A stretch of 64,000 nucleotides of DNA, from contig JBMONC010000042.1 of NCBI GenBank assembly GCA_049324875.1, forward strand, positions 1-64,000, in the 5' to 3' direction. Below, in pieces: positions 17,139-25,415 of the stretch (position 1 is its first letter; the number at the start of each line of letters is the position of its first letter). The notes below the pieces were generated by a model. The model was not told the origin of the DNA, ran no database searches, and was given only the letters and a program-made list of their open reading frames with translations. This DNA is from JAWLHU01 sp049324875 (GTDB lineage Bacteria > Bacillota > Sulfobacillia > Symbiobacteriales > Symbiobacteriaceae). The translations under genes were made by a program, and so were the position numbers.

Positions 17139-17591
17139 CTGCACCCTGCCCTTCTTGTCTTCCTCATCTCCGCCGTGCCCATTCTGGAGTTCAAGGCCGG
17201 CATTCCCCTGGGCATTGCAAAGGGAATGACGCCGTTCTGGGCAACGGTCGTCGGCATCCTGGGCACCCTGGTACAGGTCCCCTTCAACCTGCTCTTCCTG
17301 CGTCTTCTGATCAACCTGGCCGAGCGTTACCGCTCCGCCAGGCGCGTCCTGGTCTGGTCCCGCATGCGGGCCCGCAAGCACCGGCAGCTGGTCCGGCGCT
17401 GGGGAGTCCTCGGGGTGGCCCTCATCGTGGGGATTCCCGTTCCCGGGACGGGCCTCTTCACCGGTACGGTGGCGGGCGCCCTGATCGGGCTTGACACCCG
17501 CAGCCTGGTCATCGGACTGGTAGCGGGCACGGTGGCTGCGGCGGTGCTGGTAGCCCTGGCCACCACCGGACTGGTGCACCTCTTCTGGTAG
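17139..17591 (+). CDS. COG2426 small multidrug-export-like membrane protein
   Basis: About 150 residues of the Sm_multidrug_ex family (PF06695), with the signature 'VFLISAVPILEFKAGIPLG' near the N-terminus and a later glycine-rich 'GIPVPGTGLFTGTVAGALIG'. Transport function has not been firmly shown for the family. No ATG/GTG/TTG lies where the family normally begins; CTG 17139 is preceded by AGGAGGAG at six bases and is the best start. A longer frame reaches 16971 but would overlap the divergent TPR gene and lacks a ribosome binding site. Confidence 0.78.
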   Translation: MHPALLVFLISAVPILEFKAGIPLGIAKGMTPFWATVVGILGTLVQVPFNLLFLRLLINLAERYRSARRVLVWSRMRARKHRQLVRRWGVLGVALIVGIPVPGTGLFTGTVAGALIGLDTRSLVIGLVAGTVAAAVLVALATTGLVHLFW

Positions 17592-17605
17592 GCATGGCGC
17601 ATGAG

Positions 17606-17643
17606 AAGGACTTCCCACCCTCCCGGGCGGGAAGTCCTTTTGT
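17606..17643. terminator. Bidirectional intrinsic terminator
   Basis: AAGGACTTCCC / GGGAAGTCCTT with a 12-nt loop and TTTTG after it on the + strand; AAAAGG precedes on the same strand, so it can also end the convergent GGDEF gene. Confidence 0.85.
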
Positions 17644-17650
17644 CGTCCCG

Positions 17651-18682
17651 TCAGGCGGCGGCCCGGAACTGGCAGACCTGATTCTTCCCGGCCTTCTTCG
17701 CCTCCTGGAGCGCCTGGTCGGCCTCCACCAGCAACTGGGTCTCCGTCATGCCGGGGCGAAGGGCCGCCACACCGATGCTGATGGTGATCTGGACCGGCGG
17801 CAGGTCGCTCTCCGCCAGGAAGCGGTGGGAGGAGACCAGGTGCCGGAAGCGCTCCATCTCCTGATAGGCCGCCTCCGCCTCGGTCCCCGGCAGGAGCATG
17901 ACGAACTCCTCGCCCCCATACCGGGCAATCATGTCGCCCTCACGCTTGTTCTGGAGCAACAGGTCGGCCAGCTCCTCCAGTACCCGGTCCGCCTGCGGGT
18001 GGCCGATGATGGCGTTCCACTGCTTGAAGTTATCTACATCAATGATCGCAATGGAAAGCGGCTCCGGGCGGGCGCGGTGGTGCAGTACCGCCTGGGCCAG
18101 TGCGGCGTGAAAGTGGCGGAAGTTTGGCAGGTGGGTCTTGAAGTCGGTCAGCGCCTCCACGATCGCCTTCTTCTCTGAGTGCGCCAGGAACGCCGTGACG
18201 ATCCCGATCATCATCAGGTAGAGAATGCGAATCGCCAACCGGCGGATGTCGGTCTCGTCGTGCAGGATCAGCACCGCGTAGGAGTAGAGGGCGCTGCCCG
18301 CCACGCCGGTCACGATCGCCTGCCACATGCCCAGGACCAGTCCGGCCTCAGCCATCACCAGGAAGTAGAGGATGTACGCATCGGTCCGGAGCCCACCGCG
18401 CACGACCACCATCGTGGTAATCAGCAGCAGGTCCGTCAGAAAGGCGATGTACCAGAGGTAGTGATCGAGGCGGGAGTAAGGCTGCCGAAGTCGAATCTGC
18501 AGGACGACGGTGAGCGCTGCGAAGCCGCCCAATACCAGAGCGGTCTCCACCGGCACATGGACAGGGCTGAGGCCTGCCAGAATCGGGCCGACGACCATCA
18601 TGAACCAGCGCATCCCGACGAAGAAACTGCGTGAGGCGCGCGGAGCGATCCAAGAGAGTGACCGGTAGCCATCATCCTTCAC
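17651..18682 (-). CDS. Membrane-bound GGDEF diguanylate cyclase
   Basis: About 343 residues from GTG 18682 (AGAGGGG eight bases upstream; GTG 18691 also possible). The N-terminal half has five or six membrane helices (roughly residues 20-165). The C-terminal GGDEF domain carries the active-site form ARYGGEEF and 'SIAIIDVDNFKQWN', consistent with synthesis of cyclic di-GMP. The RxxD inhibitory site upstream of GGEEF is not obvious, so product feedback may be weak. It ends at the shared terminator. Confidence 0.9.
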   Translation of the reverse strand: MKDDGYRSLSWIAPRASRSFFVGMRWFMMVVGPILAGLSPVHVPVETALVLGGFAALTVVLQIRLRQPYSRLDHYLWYIAFLTDLLLITTMVVVRGGLRTDAYILYFLVMAEAGLVLGMWQAIVTGVAGSALYSYAVLILHDETDIRRLAIRILYLMMIGIVTAFLAHSEKKAIVEALTDFKTHLPNFRHFHAALAQAVLHHRARPEPLSIAIIDVDNFKQWNAIIGHPQADRVLEELADLLLQNKREGDMIARYGGEEFVMLLPGTEAEAAYQEMERFRHLVSSHRFLAESDLPPVQITISIGVAALRPGMTETQLLVEADQALQEAKKAGKNQVCQFRAAA

Positions 18683-18691
18683 TCGACTCAC

Positions 18692-19220
18692 CCCTCTACT
18701 AGCTCGCTCGTTACCAAATTACGTCACGCCCTGAGACAATTCCTCTCACCTGTTGAAAAGGCACGTCATGGGAAGAAAGACCCCAGGAAATAACCTCTCC
18801 CTCTTAGACCATTCGTGTCATTTTGGTGCGGCAGCGGGGAGCCTGTGGGGGGTACCCGCCGCAACCCCATGCCCCCGCCATAGCGTGCCCCCATGCCCCC
18901 TGCGGTATAGTCTTGCGCGTGAGGGAGGGGTGATTGAGCGAGAGTGAGAGCGATTGAGGGTGCTACAGGCGGATATCCTGTGTAAACGGCGGGCCACAGG
19001 TGGCAGGCCTGGGTTGGTTCCTGAGAAAGCTGAGAGTAAGATGAGAACGGTCAAGGTTTCTGCAATCTCTCCGCAAGATTTGCGTAACACAGGGGTCAGG
19101 AAGGTTGTCTCAACGGCGTTCCGACCCCCCTTTCTTCGGCGGGGTTTGTGAATCGTTTCACGCATCAGAATGGGTCTCGGGCTCCTTACGAACTTCTTAC
19201 TTGGAGGAGGGGCGCCAGGA
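18692..19220. other. Intergenic region between GGDEF gene and cytochrome operon
   Basis: 529 bp with no supportable gene. Two short + strand frames near 18753 and 18954 lack convincing ribosome binding sites. It contains the Crp/Fnr-like palindrome at 19147-19162 and must hold the promoter of the cytochrome operon and, on the other strand, that of the GGDEF gene. I could not pick an unambiguous -35/-10 pair. Confidence 0.55.
19147..19162 (+). promoter_or_regulatory. Crp/Fnr-family binding site upstream of the multihaem operon
   Basis: TGTGA-ATCGTT-TCACG, 9 of 10 half-site positions matching the TGTGA-N6-TCACA consensus used by Crp and by Bacillus-type Fnr. The centre lies about 66 bp before the first cytochrome start codon. 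A sister site lies upstream of the molybdoenzyme operon (25255-25270). The regulator itself is not in this window. Confidence 0.6.
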
Positions 19221-19958
19221 ATGAACCACTCGCTTGCAGTCCGCGGAGGCTTGCTGCGAATGCTCGGTTGCTTCCTCCTGGTGGTTTGCGGTCTGATCTT
19301 CGCGGCCGTCCCGGCAGGTGCGGATACCATCCCCAGTCAGCTGGTGAACCCTTCCGAACCGGAGGGGAACCAGGCCTGCCTGGAGTGCCACAGCAAGCAG
19401 GAGTCGATGGTTCGGAACGGCGAGACGATCTCGGTCCATGTCGACCCGGCTCAGTATAGCAGTTCGGTCCACGGGATCATCTCGTGCACCCGCTGTCATG
19501 CGGAGGCCGGGCCTGAGCATGCCAAGGACCCGAAGAAACCGCTGGGCCTGCCCACCGGGCGCGCCCTGAAGGCGCTCAAGTCGGAGGGCTGTGTCAAGTG
19601 CCATGCCGGCCTTTACGAGGAGTCCTACGACCTGAGCTTCCACGGGGTGGCGGTGGCCAACGGCGACTACCGGTCCGCCACCTGTGTCGACTGCCACGGG
19701 GTGCACGACATCCTCCCCTCCCGGAACCCCGAGTCGAGGGTCAGCCGGCAGAACTTGGCCGGCACCTGTGGCACCGCCGAGTGCCACCCCGGCGCCCCCG
19801 ATAACTTCGCCGAGGGAACGGAGCATTTCGTTCCGGCCGATCCCGCCAGCGGCGGGCTCCACCTGCTCTACAAGTTCTTCATCGGGTTGATCCTCTTTGA
19901 CACGATGAAGGACGGCCCGATCGTGATGTTCGAGCTGCTCCGGCGGCTGATGAAATAG
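19221..19958 (+). CDS. Pentahaem c-type cytochrome, exported
   Basis: 245 residues from ATG 19221 (SD GGAGGAGGGG). A signal peptide (residues ~8-33, GCFLLVVCGLIFAAVPAGA) is followed by four CXXCH sites (CLECH, CTRCH, CVKCH, CVDCH) and a fifth in CX4CH form (CGTAECH). The C-terminus has a hydrophobic segment (HLLYKFFIGLILF) that may bind the cytochrome b partner or the membrane. It resembles small cytochrome c3/c7-type electron carriers. First gene of a four-gene + strand operon; the next gene starts 18 bp on. Confidence 0.88.
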   Translation: MNHSLAVRGGLLRMLGCFLLVVCGLIFAAVPAGADTIPSQLVNPSEPEGNQACLECHSKQESMVRNGETISVHVDPAQYSSSVHGIISCTRCHAEAGPEHAKDPKKPLGLPTGRALKALKSEGCVKCHAGLYEESYDLSFHGVAVANGDYRSATCVDCHGVHDILPSRNPESRVSRQNLAGTCGTAECHPGAPDNFAEGTEHFVPADPASGGLHLLYKFFIGLILFDTMKDGPIVMFELLRRLMK

Positions 19959-19975
19959 CTGGAGGTGCAGAGCCC

Positions 19976-20827
19976 GTGACAGAGGCCACCACGCATACCG
20001 AGCCCCACGAGGCCAGACCGGCATCATACCAGCGCTGGAATCTGCAGCACCGCCTGCAGCACGGCGTCCTCGCACTCTCTACCATGGGATTGCTCTGGAC
20101 TGGACTGGCGATCAAGTTTCACTACGTCGGTTGGGCCCAGTGGACCTTCCGGCTCTTCGGCGGGTTCCACGGCAACCTGATCGCTCACAAGGTCTGCGCT
20201 TCGGCCCTGGTTTTCGTCTCGATCTGGCACCTGATCTACCTGCTCGTCGGCTGGCGCAAGATGGGCATCTCCTGGGGCATGGTCCCGACGCTGAACGACC
20301 TGCGTGATTCGTACCACCACATGCTCTTCCTGCTCAATCTGCGCAAGACACCCCCCCAGTACGACCGATACACCTACCTTGAAAAGTTTGAGTATCTGGC
20401 GATCTTCTGGGGCATGTTCGTGATGGGCGGCACTGGGTTTGCGCTCTGGTTCCCCACCTGGGCGGCCAATTGGGTCCCGCGCACCTGGCTCGATGGTTTC
20501 CGCATCGTCCACGGGAACGAGGCGATCGTCGCGGTGATCACCCTAGCCTATGGCCACTTCTTCAATGCCCACTTCAACCCGGCTGTCTTCCCCTCCAACC
20601 CGGTCTGGCTTACCGGCCGGATCTCCCTGGAGCACATGCTGGAGGAGCACCCGCTGGAGTACCAGCGCCTCGTGGAGAAGGGCGTCCTTCCGGCCCCGGC
20701 CCATGCAGAGCACCATGAGCCGAGTCTGGCCGGCTGGCGGCGGTGGGTGGCGGGTATCGAGCTGATCATCTACTCCGCCATCTTCTACTACCTGCTGGTG
20801 ACGTTTATCCCGATGCTGTTGGCGTAA
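19976..20827 (+). CDS. Membrane cytochrome b (formate dehydrogenase gamma/b561-like)
   Basis: 283 residues from GTG 19976 (SD GGAGGTG). Four to five membrane helices carry histidines placed as b-haem ligands: QHGVLALSTMG, HKVCASALVFVSIWH, HGNEAIVAVITLAYGHFF. This matches di-haem cytochrome b subunits (FdnI, Ni-hydrogenase cyt b, b561 type) that pass electrons between quinol and exported partners. Together with the preceding pentahaem protein it probably forms the quinone-linked entry or exit module of the operon. It ends 13 bp before the 20-haem gene. Confidence 0.82.
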   Translation: MTEATTHTEPHEARPASYQRWNLQHRLQHGVLALSTMGLLWTGLAIKFHYVGWAQWTFRLFGGFHGNLIAHKVCASALVFVSIWHLIYLLVGWRKMGISWGMVPTLNDLRDSYHHMLFLLNLRKTPPQYDRYTYLEKFEYLAIFWGMFVMGGTGFALWFPTWAANWVPRTWLDGFRIVHGNEAIVAVITLAYGHFFNAHFNPAVFPSNPVWLTGRISLEHMLEEHPLEYQRLVEKGVLPAPAHAEHHEPSLAGWRRWVAGIELIIYSAIFYYLLVTFIPMLLA

Positions 20828-20840
20828 GGGGGGAGGCTCC

Positions 20841-22670
20841 ATGAACCGCAAGATCAACTGGGCGATTCCGGGCCTCCTGGCGATGTTGGCGATCATCACG
20901 GCGATCGCCCTGGTCCAGAGCCTCTCTGCGACGTCGCCCGACCCTGCGAAGCTGGCGACACAGTGCTCCTCCTGCCACACCATGGATGACCATGTGGCCA
21001 GCTGGATGGAGTCCTCTCACAAGGAGGTCGCCTGTACCGAGTGCCATGCCGACCCCGGTGTCCGGGGCTGGGTGGAGATGCAGTTGGGCCAGCTCCGGAT
21101 GCTGACCTCGGCCCGGGACCCCAACTTTGACATCAGTCTGGTGGCAACCGAGGTCCCCAATGAGCGCTGCATCAACTGCCACGCCAAGGAGATGCCCTGG
21201 GTGATGCAGGACCTGGAGCCGCCTCAGTTCGATGAGAACGGGCAGCCCATCCGGGTCCCGAATGAGCAACTGAAGCACTTCCCGGCCCTGGCCGGCCACG
21301 ACCTCCATCTGACCATGGAGGAGCCCCTGGCCTGCGTTGCCTGCCACAACGCCGCCTCCCACGGACCCAAGGAGCGGCCGGAACAGGTGAAGACCTGGCA
21401 TAACACCTGCCTGGAGTGCCACACCCAGGAGCAGGTGGCCATGAGTGTGCGCACGAGCATCTCCTGCTCGGCCTGCCACACCGACCTCGACCTGGTCTCG
21501 CCCGAGAGCCACAAGAAGGCCGACTTCCGGACCGTCCACGGAAAGCAGGCCGGCGAGGAGATCCAGTCCTGCCAGCAGTGCCACCTGACCCCGGGTCTGA
21601 CGCAGCTGAACCCCGGCGAGAAGCCACCCCTGGCCGCCTTCACCCCGGTCAAGCAGTCCCAGCCGCACCCGACGATCCCGGAGATGCCGCCCGGCTCGCT
21701 GAAGGCCACCGAGGGCATGGAGGACGCCTGTGCCTCCTGCCATGGCCTGACCATGCCGCACCCGACCGACTGGCTGGGCCGGCACACCCAGGGCTTCGCC
21801 GAGCAGCCGCAGCTCTGCGCCTCCTGCCACGGCACCCGCGATCAGGGCTTCAACATGCAGGTCGTCGGCAATCCGCGGACCCTCTCCACCACCGACGCCA
21901 CCTGTACCAGCTGCCATGCACAGCCCATGCCGCACCCGGAGAACTGGGTGGCGGAATTCCACTCCACCGAGGCGACCAACAACCCGCAGACCTGTGTCCA
22001 GTGCCACTCGGAGGCGAACGAGGCCAACCCGAAGGGCGCCCACGCCTCGCCGCAGTTCTGCCTGGACTGCCACCTGTCCAAGTTCGCCCATGGACCGGGC
22101 TTCCTGGCCAGCCATGGCTCCGTGGCGCTGGCGCCCAACGGGACCGACATCGCGGCGGACTGCGCCACCTGCCACACCCCGACGGCCAACTCCTGCACGG
22201 AGTGCCATACCGACGGCGTCGGCCAGGGCGTACAGCAGGATTGGCATCCCGAGACCTGGCTGGCTACTCACGGCTCGGTGGCCCTGACCAGCAGCGGCCA
22301 GATTGCCGCCAACTGCACCGAGTGCCATACCCCGAGCTTCAACTCCTGCACCGCCTGCCATACCAACGGCATCGGTCAGGGGGTGACCCCGCAGTGGCAT
22401 CCGGATGGCTGGGTGGCCAGCCACAAGCAGGTCGCCCTCGGCAGCGACGGCCAGATCGCCACCGCCTGCACCACCTGCCACACCGAGAGCGTCAACTCCT
22501 GCACCGACTGCCACAGCGCCGGCTTCGGCCAGGGCGTCAAGCAGCAGTGGCATGACGAGATGTTCTGGTTCACCCACTCCCGGACCACCCGCCCGGAGGA
22601 TATCGCCAACTGCAAGAGCTGCCATACGTACGTGGAGCCCTCGTGCTCCAAGTGCCACCGGGACTACTAA
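20841..22670 (+). CDS. 20-haem c-type cytochrome with NapC/NrfH-like N-terminus
   Basis: 609 residues, SD GGGGGGAGG. An uncleaved N-terminal anchor (residues 8-27) precedes a NapC/NrfH-type tetrahaem domain: CSSCHTM with a Met beside the first haem, then CTECH, CINCH and CVACH. Sixteen more CXXCH motifs follow, 20 in total (about one per 29 residues). Between nt ~22091 and 22550 the protein consists of three 51-residue diheme modules at an exact 153-bp period, then a diverged fourth ending at CSKCHRDY. Inferred role: a quinol-oxidising, wire-like cytochrome crossing the cell envelope. No homologue of exactly this architecture is known to me. Confidence 0.9.
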   Translation: MNRKINWAIPGLLAMLAIITAIALVQSLSATSPDPAKLATQCSSCHTMDDHVASWMESSHKEVACTECHADPGVRGWVEMQLGQLRMLTSARDPNFDISLVATEVPNERCINCHAKEMPWVMQDLEPPQFDENGQPIRVPNEQLKHFPALAGHDLHLTMEEPLACVACHNAASHGPKERPEQVKTWHNTCLECHTQEQVAMSVRTSISCSACHTDLDLVSPESHKKADFRTVHGKQAGEEIQSCQQCHLTPGLTQLNPGEKPPLAAFTPVKQSQPHPTIPEMPPGSLKATEGMEDACASCHGLTMPHPTDWLGRHTQGFAEQPQLCASCHGTRDQGFNMQVVGNPRTLSTTDATCTSCHAQPMPHPENWVAEFHSTEATNNPQTCVQCHSEANEANPKGAHASPQFCLDCHLSKFAHGPGFLASHGSVALAPNGTDIAADCATCHTPTANSCTECHTDGVGQGVQQDWHPETWLATHGSVALTSSGQIAANCTECHTPSFNSCTACHTNGIGQGVTPQWHPDGWVASHKQVALGSDGQIATACTTCHTESVNSCTDCHSAGFGQGVKQQWHDEMFWFTHSRTTRPEDIANCKSCHTYVEPSCSKCHRDY

Positions 22671-22750
22671 GTCCCCTCCTTGGCCCTTCACCGCTACTGC
22701 AGGTGGCGGTTGGGACTAATCTGGATCCAGGGAAAGGAGGTGCTCAGGAA

Positions 22751-24238
22751 ATGATGAAGCGGAAGGCGTTCAAGGTTGCAATCATCACCGGTCTCGTGGC
22801 TCTGATCGCACTCGCCGTCAGCGTCACCGTCTCCGGCGCCAGCAGCAAGGGTGAGCTCCCGAAGTATCTCGGCTCGGACGCTTGTCTCGGTTGCCACACC
22901 GACAAGTTCACCAACTGGGAGATGACGGGTCACGCCCACATGCTGACGCAGGTCTTCAAGTGGAGTGATCTCCCGGGTGACATCAACGCGGCTCCCGAGG
23001 AGCTCAAGGCCGAGCTGATGAGGGCTGACTGGATCGTCGCCGGACAGCGTTTCCTGGCACGGGACCCGAACGATGGAGCCCTCAGGTACCTCAACGTCCT
23101 GTGGAACGGTCAGCAGTACGTGCCCTACAAGGGCGGCTCCAACTGGGAGACGGACTGCGCCGGCTGCCACACCACCGGCTGGAACAAGGCGGAGTCCGCC
23201 TTCACCGAGCCGGGCATCGGCTGCGAGATGTGCCATGGCCCGGGCCGCGATCACGTGCTCGGCAAGGGCGACATCTCCAAGATCATCGTGACCGACGACG
23301 CCATGACCTGTGGCCAGTGCCACACCGGCGGCAGCCTGCCGGACGGCACCCGCTGGCCCGAGGGCTTCGTCCCGGGTCAGGACATGCATGCGATGGGCTT
23401 CCAGTTCCCCAACATCCCCGATCCGCATGAGGGCCTCTTCCCGAACCTGACGGGGTATCCGAAGATCCGGCAGTACCCGCTCTGGGAGAAGTCCGCCCAC
23501 GCCCAGTCCATGATCTCGCTGGATGCGAATGATCATGCCAGCGGCCGGTGCGACAAGTGCCACGGCGCCGAGGCGCTCCGTAACTCCCTGGCGGGCAAGC
23601 CCGCCCCGAAGGATCATGCGCTCTACCAGCAGGGCGTCACCTGCTCCGCCTGCCATGATCCGCACAACAACACCAACGAGGGCCAGCTGCGCCTGCCGGC
23701 GGAGGAACTCTGCATCTACTGCCATACCGCCAGCCTGGCTGAGGGTCAGTCCTTCACGGCGGGTCGCGAGATCCACCACCCGATGAAGGAGATGCTCGAC
23801 GGCCGGGGCGCCATCGGCGTCACCGACACCAAGGGCGCTCACTCCGAGCTGACCTGTATCGAGTGCCACATGACCGAGGGCAACCACCAGATGCGGGTGA
23901 TCAAGCCGGGCGAGGTCCTCGAGGACGCCAAGCGGAAGGATACCTGCACCAGCTGCCACGCCGATTCTTCGAAGGAATCCCGCCAGGTCTACCTCGACAT
24001 GTGGCAGGAGTCCACCGAGAGCCGGATCCTGGCGGCGACGGAAGACCTGACGGTCATCACCGCCAACCAGAACCTCCTGACGGATGAGCTGAAGGCGAAG
24101 CTGGCTGCGGCCAAGACCAACCTCTCCTTCGTCGAGGCGGATGCCTCCAAGGGCGCCCACAACTTCGAGTACACCATCAAGGTTCTCAACAACGTCATCA
24201 AGACGCTGAAGGAGATCCGGACGGCGATCGGCAAGTAA
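22751..24238 (+). CDS. Nonahaem c-type cytochrome, c554/NrfA-like
   Basis: 495 residues from ATG 22751 (SD AAAGGAGGTG). A signal peptide or anchor (residues 7-30) precedes nine CXXCH sites (CLGCH, CAGCH, CEMCH, CGQCH, CDKCH, CSACH, CIYCH, CIECH, CTSCH). The start 'YLGSDACLGCH' and 'CHDPHNN' resemble cytochrome c554/DmsE-type proteins. The haem-free helical C-terminus with AHNFEYTIKVL recalls the end of NrfA and hydroxylamine oxidoreductase. The CXXCK catalytic haem of classical NrfA is absent, so nitrite reduction is unproven; it may be an electron carrier or a divergent reductase. Last gene of the operon, closed by a strong terminator. Confidence 0.85.
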   Translation: MMKRKAFKVAIITGLVALIALAVSVTVSGASSKGELPKYLGSDACLGCHTDKFTNWEMTGHAHMLTQVFKWSDLPGDINAAPEELKAELMRADWIVAGQRFLARDPNDGALRYLNVLWNGQQYVPYKGGSNWETDCAGCHTTGWNKAESAFTEPGIGCEMCHGPGRDHVLGKGDISKIIVTDDAMTCGQCHTGGSLPDGTRWPEGFVPGQDMHAMGFQFPNIPDPHEGLFPNLTGYPKIRQYPLWEKSAHAQSMISLDANDHASGRCDKCHGAEALRNSLAGKPAPKDHALYQQGVTCSACHDPHNNTNEGQLRLPAEELCIYCHTASLAEGQSFTAGREIHHPMKEMLDGRGAIGVTDTKGAHSELTCIECHMTEGNHQMRVIKPGEVLEDAKRKDTCTSCHADSSKESRQVYLDMWQESTESRILAATEDLTVITANQNLLTDELKAKLAAAKTNLSFVEADASKGAHNFEYTIKVLNNVIKTLKEIRTAIGK

Positions 24239-24251
24239 GGCGCACCATCAA

Positions 24252-24295
24252 GAAAGCCCTCCGGGCCGCAAGGCCCCGAGGGCTTCTCTTTTTTT
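24252..24295 (+). terminator. Intrinsic terminator of the multihaem operon
   Basis: GAAAGCCCTC.GGGCC / GGCCC.GAGGGCTTC with loop GCAA, then CTCTTTTTTTG. It lies between the nonahaem gene and the convergent lgt. Confidence 0.9.
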
Positions 24296-24308
24296 GTGTT
24301 CGGCGGGG

Positions 24309-25112
24309 TCATGCCGCCTCGTTGTGGGTCCCCCTGCTCCGCTTCAGGTGGTAGAGCAGGAGGGCGAAGCCCGCCACCACCAGCACCAGCGAGGTCAACT
24401 GCGCCACCCGGACCCATCCGAAGATGAAGGAGGAGTCCTTCCGGATCGATTCGATCATGAACCGCCCGGTGTTGTAGGCGATGAAGTAGAGGCTGAAGAC
24501 CACCCCGGTGGGCGCCTTCTTCCGGTGGAAGTAGTAGAGCATGAAGAAGGAGAGCAGATTCCAGACCGATTCGTAGAGGAAGGTCGGGTGCATCACCGTT
24601 CCGCCGATGGTCATGCCCTCCCGGAGCCAGTTGGGCATCAGATCCACCAGCCACTGCGGGGCGGCGTCCCCGTACGCCTCCTGGTTGAAGAAGTTCCCCC
24701 AGCGGCCGATCGCCTGCGCCAGGATCAGCGACGGAGCGACGATGTCGGCCCACGCCCAGAAGGGCTGCTTGCGGTACCACATGAAGATGCTGCCCGCCAG
24801 CATCGCCCCCAGGACCGCCCCGTGGATGGCCAGGCCACCCTGCCAGATGGCCAGGATCTCCCCCGGGTGCTGGCTGTAGTAGGGCCACTGCAGGATGAAG
24901 ACCTCATACAGCCGGGCGCCGAGGATGCCGGTGGGCACCAGCACCATGCCCAGGTCGGGCACGAACTCCGGGTCCAGGCCCCGGTGCGGCGCCTCCCGGT
25001 AGCCCAGCCAGATGGCGATCATGATCGCCGAGACAATGATCAGGCCGTACCAGCGGATGGTGATCGGACCGAACTGAACGAGGATGGGATCGATAACCGC
25101 GAGGATATCCAT
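24309..25112 (-). CDS. lgt: Prolipoprotein diacylglyceryl transferase
   Basis: 267 residues, seven predicted membrane helices. The Lgt signature is clear: 'ILAQAIGRWGNFFNQEAYG' (residues ~130-150) with the key Arg and Asn, preceded by 'GGLAIHGAVLGAM' containing the essential His. It transfers diacylglycerol from phosphatidylglycerol to the lipobox cysteine of prolipoproteins. The family's C-terminal Arg motif is also present (YNTGRFMIESIR). It stands alone on the minus strand between the two respiratory operons. Confidence 0.95.
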   Translation of the reverse strand: MDILAVIDPILVQFGPITIRWYGLIIVSAIMIAIWLGYREAPHRGLDPEFVPDLGMVLVPTGILGARLYEVFILQWPYYSQHPGEILAIWQGGLAIHGAVLGAMLAGSIFMWYRKQPFWAWADIVAPSLILAQAIGRWGNFFNQEAYGDAAPQWLVDLMPNWLREGMTIGGTVMHPTFLYESVWNLLSFFMLYYFHRKKAPTGVVFSLYFIAYNTGRFMIESIRKDSSFIFGWVRVAQLTSLVLVVAGFALLLYHLKRSRGTHNEAA

Positions 25113-25415
25113 GTCAGGCCCCCTTGCTCAGGTGGGTGCAGTCTCTCCCATTGATGACGGTCGCAGCCTTCAAAAAGGTTCGCCCCACCGACCACTTTCT
25201 TGATGATGGCAGGCCAGCCTGCCCGAGGGAACTACAACAGTCAGCGGTACCTTCGGTGATCAAAATCACAAAAGGGTATCGAGCGGAGACCCGAACTTTG
25301 GGTGAACTTTTTCAATCCCTCTGTGGCATACCCGCTGTCACCCTCCCTTGATACACTTCCTATAGGAAGAAATCAACTGAGTAAGATCTAGTTCCAAGAA
25401 GGAGGTCGTGCAGGC
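25113..25415. other. Divergent promoter region lgt / molybdoenzyme operon
   Basis: 303 bp without a gene. It holds the Crp/Fnr-like site at 25255-25270, the upstream signals of lgt on the minus strand and the promoter and leader of the + strand molybdoenzyme operon. I cannot assign the exact -35/-10 elements. Confidence 0.5.
25255..25270 (+). promoter_or_regulatory. Crp/Fnr-family binding site upstream of the molybdoenzyme operon
   Basis: GGTGA-TCAAAA-TCACA, 9 of 10 half-site positions matching TGTGA-N6-TCACA, with an AT-rich centre. It lies about 153 bp before the start codon, far enough for a promoter between. Pairs with the site at 19147-19162. Confidence 0.55.

Noticed and set aside
18753..19151. 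Two short + strand frames before the cytochrome operon
   Set aside because: No ribosome binding sites or recognisable products; they overlap the likely regulatory region.
20805..22691. 628-residue minus-strand frame
   Set aside because: Exact antisense of the 20-haem cytochrome; composition is that of a shadow and no ribosome binding site is present.
22751..24238. Calling the nonahaem protein NrfA
   Set aside because: No CXXCK catalytic haem and nine rather than five haems; only the C-terminal helix resembles NrfA.
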